DNA of 64,000 nt, taken from assembly GCF_046630445.1 (NCBI RefSeq), contig NC_092340.1, positions 365,532,001 to 365,596,000 on the forward strand, given 5' to 3'. The notes beneath the pieces are model-generated. The model ran no database searches. It was not told where the DNA came from and was given only the letters and a program-made list of their open reading frames with translations. This document shows, piece by piece, positions 12,147 through 22,492 of the stretch (its first letter is position 1; the number at the start of each line of letters is the position of its first letter). The translations under genes were made by a program, and so were the position numbers. Source of the stretch: Rutidosis leptorrhynchoides (Eukaryota > Streptophyta > Magnoliopsida > Asterales > Asteraceae).

Positions 12147-12463
12147 ACAGAATATTAAGAGTAGTTAATAGTATTTCGTAGCATAATATGAACTCATTTA
12201 TAAAAGCTTTTTCTTCATATTAGCGTTTTATAAGTTTAAATTCGGGTAGTACCTACCCGTTAAGTTCATACTTAGTAGCTAATATACAATTCAACTACTA
12301 CAATTCTATATGAAAAACTGATTGTAATAATATTTCGCGTTCAAACTTTTACACAATATTTTACAAACTTACAATACCGCTTATTTTACATATAGCATGA
12401 AATATAGCACACAATAAATTTGATACAAGATGGTTGTGAAGATAATTCTAGCTAGTACACAAG
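12147..12463 (-). other. Spacer between F-box ORF and gag, with PPT-like block
   Basis: No gene seen. On the minus strand TTAACGGGTAGGTACTACCCG (12265 to about 12245) repeats the 3' PPT block, a possible central PPT. Confidence 0.4.
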
Positions 12464-13135
12464 TCATTCAGCAAAGGCAATAAAGACACGTAATTCATAC
12501 ATCCAGAAACAAGTCATGCATTCTGGTTTTACTAGGATTACTTCCCATCCTTGGTCTTGTGGAACATAACCGTTATGGCCGTTGATAAGACAGCGTGTTG
12601 TAACGTCGTCAAAGGGACGAGGGTTACGTAATGACCAACAGTCTCGTAATAACCTAAAAACCTCATTTCTTACCCCAATTACCGACTCCGTCACTTGTGG
12701 GAACGTTTTGTTTAATAGTTGTAGCCCGATGTTCTTGTTCTCACTATGGTGAGAAGCGAACATTACTAATCCGTAAGCATAACATGCTTCTTTATGTTGC
12801 ATGTTAGCCGCTTTTTCTAAATCACGAAGTCCAATATTCGGATATATTGAGTCAAAATAATTTCTTAACCCAATGCGTAAAATAGCATTTGGGTTCCCCG
12901 CAATATATGCGTCAAAGTAAACACATCGTAACTTATGGATTTCCCAATGTGATATCCCCCATCTTTCGAACGAAAGCCTTTTATAAACCAAGGCATTCTT
13001 GGAACGTTCTTCGAATGTCTTACAAACTGATCTCGCCTTAAATAGTTGTGCCGAAGAATTCTGACCGACTCTAGACAAGATTTCATCAATCATGTCTCCG
13101 GGTAGGTCTCTTAAAATATTGGGTTGTCTATCCAT
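12464..13135 (-). CDS. F-box-like protein carried by element E
   Basis: 223 residues with a good start context (acacaaaATGG). The N-terminus (LRDLPGDMIDEILSRV, then VCKTF and a downstream SFERW) fits an F-box of about 45 residues; the family joins SKP1 in SCF ubiquitin ligases. Residues about 108-135 (LEKAANMQHKEACYAYG...) resemble a Sel1-type repeat, as in the plant F-box group that includes At2g35280. The frame is complete and lies between the acidic ORF and gag, in the same orientation as gag, entirely inside the LTRs, so it moves with the element. It is most likely a captured host gene. A TTTTACAG just before TATAAAAACAC, 5' of the ATG, could be either a splice acceptor or a TATA box. The assignment as F-box is good; any function for the element is unknown. 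Confidence 0.72.
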   Translation of the reverse strand: MDRQPNILRDLPGDMIDEILSRVGQNSSAQLFKARSVCKTFEERSKNALVYKRLSFERWGISHWEIHKLRCVYFDAYIAGNPNAILRIGLRNYFDSIYPNIGLRDLEKAANMQHKEACYAYGLVMFASHHSENKNIGLQLLNKTFPQVTESVIGVRNEVFRLLRDCWSLRNPRPFDDVTTRCLINGHNGYVPQDQGWEVILVKPECMTCFWMYELRVFIAFAE

Positions 13136-13272
13136 TTTGTGTTTTTATACTGTAAAATAGACAAGAGTTAGAATCGTACAAAAAATACTTATTAATACAA
13201 TCAATTTTTACATATATCATAAAGCATAAGCACACTATATTGCATATATTACACCACACGAATACAACTATC

Positions 13273-13887
13273 TTATTCCGACTCGCTTGTTTCTTCTTGT
13301 TCGATTTTGGTTCGTTTTGCCAAGTTTCTAGAGATATATGATGTTCCCCTAATACGAGCCGTCGTTGTCCACAATGGTTTAGAAAAACCTGGTGGTTTAG
13401 AGGTTCCCGGGTCATTGTTACAACTTAAGGACTTCGGGGGTTGACGATACATATAAAGTTCATCGGGGTTGGAATTAGATTTCTCTATTTTTATGCCCTT
13501 TCCCTTATTATTTTCTTTTGCCTTTTTAAATTCAGTTGGGGTAATTTCTATAACATCATCGGAATTCTCGTCGGAATCCGATTCATCGGAGAATTGGTAA
13601 TCCTCCCAATATTTTGCTTCCTTGGCGGAAACACCATTGACCATAATTAACTTTGGTCGGTTGGTTGAGGATTCTCTTTTACTTAACCGTTTTATTATTT
13701 CCCCCACCGGTTCTATTTCTTCTTCCGGTTCCGATTCTTCTTCCGGTTCCGATTCTTCTTCCGGTTCCGACTCTTCTTCCGGTTCCTCTTCGGGAACTTG
13801 TGAATCAGTCCACGAATCATTCCAATTTACATTTGACTCTTCATTATTATTAGGTGAGTCAATGGGACTTGTTCTAGAGGTAGACAT
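13273..13887 (-). CDS. Acidic repeat protein carried by element E
   Basis: 204 residues, not recognised. It opens MSTSRTSPIDSPNNN, has a five-fold Glu-Pro repeat (EEESEPEEESEPEEESEP) at about 35-60, a middle part with SDESDSDENSDD, and a basic C-terminus ending TSESE. It begins about 200 bases after the PBS and precedes the F-box-like ORF by 137 bases, in the position that ORF1 has in A and C, but I see no sequence similarity to ORF1. The charge pattern resembles nuclear or chromatin-associated linkers, which is only a guess. The frame is open throughout, and the repeat tract may expand or shrink by slippage. Confidence 0.6.
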   Translation of the reverse strand: MSTSRTSPIDSPNNNEESNVNWNDSWTDSQVPEEEPEEESEPEEESEPEEESEPEEEIEPVGEIIKRLSKRESSTNRPKLIMVNGVSAKEAKYWEDYQFSDESDSDENSDDVIEITPTEFKKAKENNKGKGIKIEKSNSNPDELYMYRQPPKSLSCNNDPGTSKPPGFSKPLWTTTARIRGTSYISRNLAKRTKIEQEETSESE

Positions 13888-13989
13888 CTATCACATAATA
13901 TCAAACACGTTAAGAGATTAATATATCACATAATATTCATATGTTAAAAATATATAGTTTCCAACAAAAATGTTAAGCAATCATTTTTA

Positions 13990-14096
13990 AAGAAAACACG
14001 GTCGAAGTCCAGACTCACTAATGCATCCTAACAAACTCGATAAGACACACTAATGTAAATTTTCTGGTTCTCTAAGACCAACGCTCGGATACCAAC
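13990..14096 (-). promoter_or_regulatory. PBS and leader of element E
   Basis: On the minus strand TGGTATCCGAGC (14094 to 14083) matches tRNA-Met with one mismatch (CCG for CAG). The following leader is the same block as in A and C. The rest of 13888-13990 is AT-rich with no gene. Confidence 0.75.
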
Positions 14097-17000
14097 TGAA
14101 ATGTCCCGTTCTTATTGATTAAAAATGTTCCATATTAATTGATTTCGTTGCGAGGTTTTGACCTCTATATGAGACGTTTTTCAAAGACTGCATTCATTTT
14201 TAAAACAAACCATAACCTTTATTTCATAAATAAAGGTTTAAAAAGCTTTACGTAGATTATCAAATAATGATAATCTAAAATATCCTGTTTACACACGACC
14301 ATTACATAATGGTTTACAATACAAATATGTTACATCGAAATCAGTTTCTTGAATACAAATATTTACACAATATCATACAAACATGGACTCCAAATCTTGT
14401 CCTTATTTTAGTATGCAACAGCGGAAGCTCTTAGTATTCACCTGAGAATAAACATGCTTTAAACGTCAACAAAAATGTTGGTGAATTATAGGTTTAACCT
14501 ATATGTATCAAATCGTAACAATAGACCACAAGATTTCATATTTCAATACACATCCCATACATAGAGATAAAAATCATTCATATGGTGAACACCTGGTAAC
14601 CGACATTAACAAGATGCATATATATAAGAATATCCCCATCATTCCGGGACACCCTTCTGATATGATATAAATTTCGAAGTACTAAAGCATCCGGTACTTT
14701 GGATGGGGTTTGTTAGGCCCAATAGATCTATCTTTAGGATTCGCGTCAATTAGGGTGTCTGTTCCCTAATTCTTAGATTACCAGACTTAATAAAAAGGGG
14801 CATATTCGATTTCGATAATTCAACCATAGAATGTAGTTTCACGTACTTGTGTCTATTTTGTAAATCATTTATAAAACCTGCATGTATTCTCATCCCAAAA
14901 ATATTAGATTTTAAAAGTGGGACTATAACTCACTTTCACTGATTTTTACTTCGTCGAGAAGTAAGACTTGGCCACTGTTGATTCACAAACCTATAACAAT
15001 ATATACATATATATTAAAGTATGGTCAAAATATATTTACAACACTTTTAATATATTTTGATGTTTTAAGTTTATTAAGTCAGCTGTCCTCGTTAGTAACC
15101 TACAACTAGTTGTCCACAGTTAGATGTAAAGAAATAAATCGATAAATATTATCTTGAATCAATCCATGACCCAGTGTATACGTATCTCAGTATTGATCAC
15201 AACTCAAACTATATATATTTTGGAATCAACATCAACCCTGTATAGCTAACTCCAACATTCACATATAGAGTGTCTATGGTTGTTCCGAAATATATATAGA
15301 TGTGTCGACATGATAGGTCGAAACATTGTATACGTGTCTATGGTATCTCAAGATTACATAATATATAATACAAGTTGATTAAGTTATGGTTGGAATAGAT
15401 TTGTTACCAATTTTCACGTAGCTAAAATGAGAAAAATTATCCAATCTTGTTTTACCCATAACTTCTTCATTTTAAATCCGTTTTGAGTGAATCAAATTGC
15501 TATGGTTTTATATTGAACTCTATTTTATGAATCTAAACAGAAAAAGTATGGGTTTATAGTCGGAAAAATAAGTTACAAGTCGTTTTTGTAAAGGTAGTCA
15601 TTTAAGTCGAAAGAACGACGTCTAGATGACCATTTTAGAAAACATACTTCCACTTTGAGTTTAACCATAATTTTTGGATATATTTTCATGTTCATAATAA
15701 AAATAATTTTCTCAGAATAACAACTTTTATATCAAAGTTTATCATAGTTTTTAATTTACTAACCCAAAACAGCCCGCGGTGTTACTACGACGGCGTAAAT
15801 CCGGTTTTACTGTGTTTTTCGTGTTTCCAGGTTTTAAATCATTAAGTTAGCATATCATATAGATATAGAACATGTGTGTAGTTAATTTTAAAAGTAAAGT
15901 TAGAAGGATTAACTTTTTTTTGCGAACAAGTTTAGAATTAACTAAACTATGTTCTAGTGATTACGAGTTTAAACCTTCGAATAAGATAGTTTTATATATA
16001 TGAATCGAATGATGTTATGAACATCATTACTACCTCAAGTTTAGTAGGTAAACCTACTGGAAGTGACAAGAAATGATCTAGCTTCAAAGGATCTTGGATG
16101 GCTTGAAAGTTCTTGAAGTAGGATCATGACACAAAAACAAGTTCAAGTAAGATTTTTACTCGAATTAAGATAGTTTATAGTTATAGAAATTGAATCAAAG
16201 TTTGAATATGAATATTACCTTGAATAAGAAAGATAACCTACTGTATATAACAAAGGTTTCTTGATCTTAGCTGATTACTTGGAATGGATTAGAAAGCTTG
16301 GAAGTAAATTAGTAAACTTGAAGGGATTTTTGAAGTGTTCTTGAAGTGTTCTTCCTATGATGATTATAGCTTGATTCTTGAAGTGATTTTTGATGAAGAT
16401 GATGATTAAATACTGGAAAAATACGTTCATAATAGTGTGTGTTTGTTGAGAGAGAATTAGAAAGAGAATTGGAAGTGAAATGGAGTGAATGATGAGTGGT
16501 AATTGGTGAGTGGTGAGTGGGGTTAAAAGGAGTTCTAGTTAGTTGACTAGCTCATGGTAGAAGTTAAAATTGATTAGTCATACATGACATAATCAAGAGT
16601 GGAATCCCATGCTAGTTCCTATTGGTATATACCCATAGTAAGTACGTTTTGAAGCTGTGTATAATACGGGTAAAAATACGACTAGAATTCTTGATGAAAG
16701 AAAAGAATGGGAAAGTAACTGTAACCATTTTCGTTAAGTATGAGTGTTTTAATATATGTCTTGAAGTCTTCTAAAAGTATTTTAATACATCTAAATACAC
16801 TACATGTATATACATTTTAACTGAGTCGTTAAGTCATCGTTAGTCGTTACATGTAAGTGTTGTTTTGAAACCTTTAAGTTAACGATCTCAATTAATGTTG
16901 TTAACCCATTGTTTATTATATCTAATGAGATGTTAAATTATTATATTATCATGATATTATGATATATTAATATATCTTAATATGATATATATATACATTT

Positions 17001-17351
17001 AAATGTCGTTACAACTATAATCGTTACATATATGTCTCGTTTCGAAATCCTTAAGTTAGTAGTCTTGTTTATATGTATATAACTCATTGTTAATATACTT
17101 ATGGAGATACTTACTTATCATAATCTCATGTTAACCATATGTATATCCATATATATATCTTCATGTCTTTTTTACAAGTTTTAACGTTCGTGAATCGCCG
17201 GTCAACTTGGGTGGTCAATTGTCTATATGAAACATATTTCAATTAATCAAGTCTTAACAAGTTTGATTGCTTAACATGTTGGAAACATTTAATCATGTAA
17301 ATATCAATCTCAATTAATATATATAAACTTGGAAAAGTTCGGGTCACTACA
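14097..17351 (-). repeat. 5' LTR of element E
   Basis: 3255 bp, partner of 4237-7488. It ends TGTAGTGACC (minus) next to TSD taata (17352-17356). The candidate intron is at 14933 to 14442 (492 bases), as in the left copy. I see no gene in it. Confidence 0.92.
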
Positions 17352-18020
17352 TAATACTCGGAAAATATATAAGTTCACAATTAATATATTACACTGTACA
17401 TTCTTCAATTTTGATTCAAAAATCATTAACTATACTCACTATCTTCACAACGATATACCATCGTTTTAATATCAATTCAATTACATTTTCTGATATTGAC
17501 GGATCAGAACCCAAGTCATAAATCTGAACCGGTGACATCATTCTTAGATCTCTACATCTTTCAAAGCTATACTTTGACTTCAAAACTGTGCAAGATCCTT
17601 TAGCGTTGTTTTTACCGAAAATAATCTTGCAATCCCTTTTCAAAGTATCTAGTATTATCAACCATTCAACTAGTCAACGACAACCTTTCAGACTTGTAAC
17701 TTTGACATATACGATATTGTTACCGGGGAACCTTTCATGTTCTAACACATTAGCAGTAAATTTACCAACAACTTTATTAATCCTTGACCTTTCGAAAAAT
17801 CCTTATACTCATTGAAACCCTATCATGTACTCATCCACATCTTGTAACAATAATTTCCATACCAACCACCAGGAATTAGCAATCAGTATTTTGAATCTCG
17901 CAGCATTTTCTACGACAACAGTTATATATAGATAACATCTATCTTCTAGACTTACATACTTCGAATGTGAAGTTTCTGAAAAACATCCCAAACTATGAAC
18001 TAGTTCTCTGAAATTGGAAA
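17352..18020 (+). other. A internal region right of insertion E, no clear gene
   Basis: It resumes the block broken at 4236 (tactcggaaaat) and aligns in part with the C internal region (about 29630 downward, minus). Short open frames on both strands are not conserved. Confidence 0.5.
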
Positions 18021-18234
18021 AATGCTGATGAAGCAGCAAAAACTGTAAACGACCTTAACAGTCAAAAGTTTGATGATAAAGAATAGTGTGGTGGTAAAGC
18101 TGAGAAAAAGAGAAGATTTGGAACTGAAAAATGGATTGAGTAAAGTATGAAAGAGGCTGTGGATAAATCACAAAGACTGAACCTGCCTTCAAAGAATCCA
18201 AATGATTCAGTGACTGCTGAAACCATTAGTAAGA
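18021..18234 (+). pseudogene. Poly(A)-binding protein fragment (RRM3-RRM4 linker) in element A
   Basis: The plus frame from 18021 reads NADEAAKTVNDL, QKFDDKE, stop, GGKAEKK, then a stop within a QSMKEAVDKSQ-like segment, LNL and SKN. This is the order and spacing of plant cytoplasmic PABPs at the end of RRM3 and start of RRM4 (FDDKEW, VGKAQKK, KEAADK.QG.NLYVKN). Stops at TAG (expected Trp of FDDKEW) and TAA (Gln in C) show it no longer codes as one piece. Upstream bases look like a further decayed RRM3 part. PABP binds mRNA poly(A) tails; here the piece is a captured fragment in sense orientation to the element. Element C has the same segment, so capture predates the split of A and C. Confidence 0.7.
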
Positions 18235-18723
18235 ACCTTACTTATTATTCTAAACCTTCACAGACAGATTTTTCGCATCATCCTATGATATTATAAATTC
18301 TAAGATATCATCGTATCTTTCATTATAAATATCCTCGATATTTCTGGAGATATCTTCATACCTATTCTTATCAGAAATCATTCATCTCTTCGCACTATCT
18401 GTGTTACATCATAAAAGAAACTATTTTAGTTTCTAAAATCTGAAAAATTCGAAAAAAAAATGGATGTTTTGAAGTAATGTTGGGAACTGAAGCATGAGTT
18501 AGTATAATATAATGACACTTGATCAACGTGATTATATTACAGTAAGTTATGATGAGTTTCTAATGGAATGTGATAAAGGTTCACAGATCCCACCCTCATC
18601 ATGAACCATGTTACATAACTCTTTCATTCTATATAATCTCTAAATATATCAAGAAAACATATTTCTTGATTATTCGGTCTTTTCCAGGATATTCAGGTAA
18701 TTTGACAAAACAAGATCGTGTCA
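18235..18723 (+). other. A internal spacer
   Basis: No gene. It includes an imperfect inverted stretch (gatatttctggagatatc, about 18335-18353) that is also near the matching place in C. Confidence 0.4.
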
Positions 18724-19056
18724 TTACAATTTCTTTCTTAGAACATTAATTATGTTCATTCCAAAATCCATACCTACGAATTCTGGACCATTATTCGCTT
18801 GACTTGAAACCGGGAAGAGAAAACGAAAACATGAAGCTCCGAAATATAAAGGAGAATATAAGCCCGATAACCACCCCGAAATATACAAACCGTGTATATC
18901 AATGCGTATAGCAATATAAAAAAATTGGAGAATGAAAAACACTATAACCCCAAGGTAATGGTAGAAGAAAATAACTTCCTCTGGTGGTAGATGAAAAAGA
19001 AGAATGATAGATATAAAAGTTAGGAGTATATCAAGAATCAGAACTGGATGAAGCAT
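18724..19056 (-). CDS. Antisense gene of element A: small membrane protein
   Basis: 110 residues, opposite to the element. It starts MLHPVLIL. Two hydrophobic segments (about 4-22 and 34-53) are split by a short polar turn (LPPEEVIFFYHY), suggesting a membrane hairpin; the C-terminus is aromatic-rich and ends with a conserved SSQANNGPEFVG block and FGMN. Element C has the same frame on its antisense strand (27606), decayed after codon 57 but with the SSQANNGP block still readable further on. A TATA box (TATAAATT, 19138 to 19131, minus) starts exactly 82 bases before the ATG, the same distance as in C, and a pyrimidine-rich leader follows in both. Family not recognised. Antisense extra ORFs are known in some plant Ty3 elements (for example Grande), but I cannot link this one to them. 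Confidence 0.65.
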   Translation of the reverse strand: MLHPVLILDILLTFISIILLFHLPPEEVIFFYHYLGVIVFFILQFFYIAIRIDIHGLYISGWLSGLYSPLYFGASCFRFLFPVSSQANNGPEFVGMDFGMNIINVLRKKL

Positions 19057-19130
19057 TTCACAATCTTTTGGAAGTATGAATGAGGAAGAAGATTATAGGA
19101 GTGGTGAAAATAAATGAAATGGAAGAGGTC

Positions 19131-19138
19131 AATTTATA
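19131..19138 (-). promoter_or_regulatory. TATA box of the antisense gene
   Basis: CTATAAATTGACCTC on the minus strand, matched by CTATAAATTTACCTC in C. Conserved position and downstream bases support a real promoter. Confidence 0.6.
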
Positions 19139-19487
19139 GAAAAATATCAGACATAACACTCGAGGCAGATTACACATTTAATCAAAGGAAATCATAATTT
19201 TCTTAATCACCGAAGAATCAAATCTTATCTAGATTACAAAGATCTTCTTTAATCCTTGAATTCCGGAAATTAATCGATACTACGTCAAAAGATAAGATGA
19301 ATTCCTATTTTACTCTATTACGATAACTTCTCTCATACACTTCGAGTAATTGGATTGCTTTATCCATATTATTCAATGGTGATAAAACTTTACTTATCGA
19401 CTCATATACGTCATGAAAACATTTTTATTGTTAGCCATGACAACCTCATTCAAATTTCGGGACGGAATTTCTTTAACGGGTAGGTAC
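19139..19487 (+). promoter_or_regulatory. A 3' internal end with polypurine tract
   Basis: No gene. It ends GGGACGGAATTTCTTTAACG then GGTAGGTAC (to 19487) directly before the LTR start TGTGATGACCC. The PPT block is shared with C and E. Confidence 0.65.
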
Positions 19488-20425
19488 TGTGATGACCCGA
19501 AAAATTTTGACTTATTCTGAACCAAATTCTCGATATGGTTTAATATTTCTGACACGATAAGCAAAGTCTGTTAAACTGAATCTCAAAACTTTTGAACTAT
19601 TCAATTACCCTTCGATTGTTCTCAACGATTCGTGAACAATTATATGTAAATAGATACATATACTATAACTTGAAAACGTAACAAAGTGTTGAGTATATGA
19701 TACTGTGCATTAAACTTATTGGTTTGATTATCTGATTGATATATTTAACTACGAAGTTAAAAGATTATGCTAAACGATTGAATTAAAAGATATTTACTGA
19801 GTCCCTTAAGGATTATGATATTATTACGGGTCTCTGTTGTAAGGTCTACGTTGATTTGGGAAATCATTCATTTTTAACGATATTCGAAATAAATGTTAAA
19901 GTGTTTGTACACATACAATAATAAGAAATATTAACTGTTAGAATTAGATATATGAATAACTTGCGGTGTGTAATTGAAAAACGTTTTTATGAATATTGAA
20001 AATATATATTTAATAATATGATAAAATGTAATATTAATTTGGTTATAAAACGTTTTGATTTAAAATTATATATACTATGATAACGAGACGATGATTTATA
20101 GAAGTAAATGACCAATACACTCAAAAGATTAAGATCTACTTTGAGTGGAATAATTTAGGGATAATTTAAGACTATATTCTGACAAAGGTACGAGTCACGA
20201 AACATAAAGTACAAGTTTTCTCAGCGTACGAAAGGACGTTCAAAAAACCGGAATTGGGACATAAGTCGTGTGATGACGTACGACTTATCAGAACAAAAAT
20301 TACAAATCAACTATGCACGAGAATATAATATAATATATAATTAATTAATTTAAATTATATATATTATATTAATATTTAAATATGTCGACAAACTAGAAGT
20401 TAAAAGAATGTGAGCTGGATCAGAG

Positions 20426-20504
20426 GGCCATGCGATCGCATGGCCTTGAAGCACAAATCCCATGCGATCGCATGGGGTGCTTTTTCAGAAAAGGTTCTAT
20501 AAAT
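20426..20504 (+). promoter_or_regulatory. LTR A promoter with two perfect palindromes and TATA
   Basis: A 20-base palindrome (GGCC-ATGCGATCGCAT-GGCC, 20426-20445) and an 18-base one (CCCATGCGATCGCATGGG, 20459-20476) have centres 32 bases apart; the second centre is about 30 bases before TATAAAT. LTR D shows the same geometry. Confidence 0.65.
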
Positions 20505-20567
20505 TGATCGAGTTCTGGCTTAATTCTCACACACACATATTTATCTATATTACTCCGTATAAGATTT

Positions 20568-20568
20568 A

Positions 20569-20631
<63 letters not shown>
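20568..20631 (+). repeat. (TTA)n microsatellite in 3' LTR of A
   Basis: Partner of the repeat at 733-796. Confidence 0.9.
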
Positions 20632-20633
<2 letters not shown>

Positions 20634-21613
20634 GATTAATATTATTATTATTATAAGTATTTTTAGATATCGTTGCTATTAGTATTATACATAAAATACT
20701 ACGACGAGGTTATGAACGTGTCACTTTCAAAATGGATTTCAAGCGGGATAGAGCTAAGGAAATTATGGGTTATTGCCAAGGAGGTTATGGGTAATGTTCG
20801 GGGGTATATTTATGAATCAAACCTAGTGTTTATCATCTCCGTTACGTCTACGTACTTTCCTACAATATTGAATCTCAATACTGATATGTAAGCACTCATA
20901 TCTTATCTTTTATATATTAATTGTGTATCCATGTCTAGTGCTCGAGTATATATATTTATACATGCTTGTATGCTAAATTTCGTCGCTAAACAGTTTATAA
21001 TGAATCACGAATTAAATACATATATTACTGGTAAAAGGTATATGATATAAATGTTTTTGGAAAGCTGACGAAAAATCAATAACTTTTCATTTAGATATCG
21101 AATAGTTTCGATGAACGGATTAAAAGATATGATCAACTGAATTATGATTGACATTAATTGAAATTTCTTTTGAATCTGCAATTAAGATTTAAACAACTTG
21201 TTTACAAGATTGATAAAATGGATTTTTGAATATTACCAATCGAGTAAATGAATCATAATATAAGGCACGTCTCTTTTGTTGAACAATTGTCAAAACTGAT
21301 TGTTTTATCATATATAAAAGCCTTATAAAAACTATAGTTTAATTTTACAAGAATTGAGAAACTATGTGAAATATTAAAATGGTTCGATTGCCATGATCAT
21401 TCAACTATTGTATTGAGTCAGATTGACTTTTTGAAACAACTTTGGATAACTTTTGTATGTCGATCTCGAGCATTAGGATTGTGATACACTATGACCTGAC
21501 CTAGCTTAATAGACATTTATTGACCAACATATGTTCTCTAGGTTGAGATCTACGGTTATTTGGTAATCCGAGTTTCAGTCACATTTTGGTGAACGACTTT
21601 ATATGCTGCTAAG

Positions 21614-22138
21614 GTGAGTTTCATTTGCTCCCTTTTTAATTGCTTTTGCAATATATATTTTTGGACTGAGAATACATGCAATTTATTTTAAACGCAATGG
21701 ACACAAGTACATACTAAATTCTACACCGAGTTTGAACCGAAAATCTCTTAGCTTTGGTAACTAGTAACTGCCGGTTATAAGAACTGGTGGGCACGAGTAA
21801 TTATATATGGATCCATAGGGCTTGACATCTCCGTCTGTTCCAGGTATAGAAACCCTAGCCTGAACTATAAAACAGACGTATGCTATTTGAGTTTAATATA
21901 CATTGAATTACGTGTATTGTACATGTTGGTTGCATGTATGTTAAAATAGGGGTACTTATTATATAGACGTTAAAGCTTAGTTACCAGGGTGCTCAATCTT
22001 GCAGAATATTTTGATAAACGTTTCTGGATGAAACAACTGAAATCTTGTGATCCACCTTTATATACAGATTATGCGCAACATTAAAACTATGAACTCACTA
22101 ACCTTTGTGTTGACACTTGTTAGCATGTTTATTCTCAG
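21614..22138 (+). other. Candidate LTR leader intron, 3' LTR of A
   Basis: CTAAG/GTGAGT to TTATTCTCAG/GTTCC, 525 bases, the same length as in the 5' LTR. Confidence 0.45.
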
Positions 22139-22492
22139 GTTCCTAGAAGTCTTTCGCTGTTTGCTTATATGTTAGACAAGCTATGTGCATAGAGTCTTAC
22201 ATGGCATATTTATTGTGACGATCGCTCCAAATCCATATGGACGAACACGTCATTCATCTATTTCATTGCGAGGTATTTGACCTCTATATGATACGTTTTG
22301 TAAACATTGCATTCTTTTGAAAAGGCACACCATAAATGAATATTTAAATCAAAGATTTTCGACATCTGATGATTTCTACATATCGACAATCACCGTAAAT
22401 AATAGTTTACAATAGTACTTCCATTAACAATGCAGTCAAAATAAGATACATGGTGATAATTTGGTGAATGCAACGTTTCCTTGATAAATATG

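Larger units (their letters stand above)
4237..17351 (-). mobile_element. Element E: Tekay-type Ty3 chromovirus with two extra 5' frames
   Basis: It is 13115 bp with LTRs at 4237-7488 and 14097-17351 and TSD taata (4232-4236 and 17352-17356). It is oriented minus: 5' LTR on the right, PBS at 14083-14094, acidic ORF, F-box-like ORF, gag-pol, PPT (7489-7515), 3' LTR on the left. Integrase after RNase H and a chromodomain-like C-terminus place it in the chromoviruses; the 3 kb LTRs and tRNA-Met PBS fit the Tekay/Del clade. Few LTR differences and a single pol stop suggest a fairly recent insertion. Confidence 0.93.
19488..22213 (+). repeat. 3' LTR of element A, first part (interrupted by D)
   Basis: It pairs with 1-2375. 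The remaining 270 bases are at 48283-48552, after insertion D. It holds intact palindromes (20426-20445, 20459-20476), TATAAAT (20498-20504), a TTA repeat (about 20568-20631) and the candidate intron (21614-22138). Confidence 0.9.
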
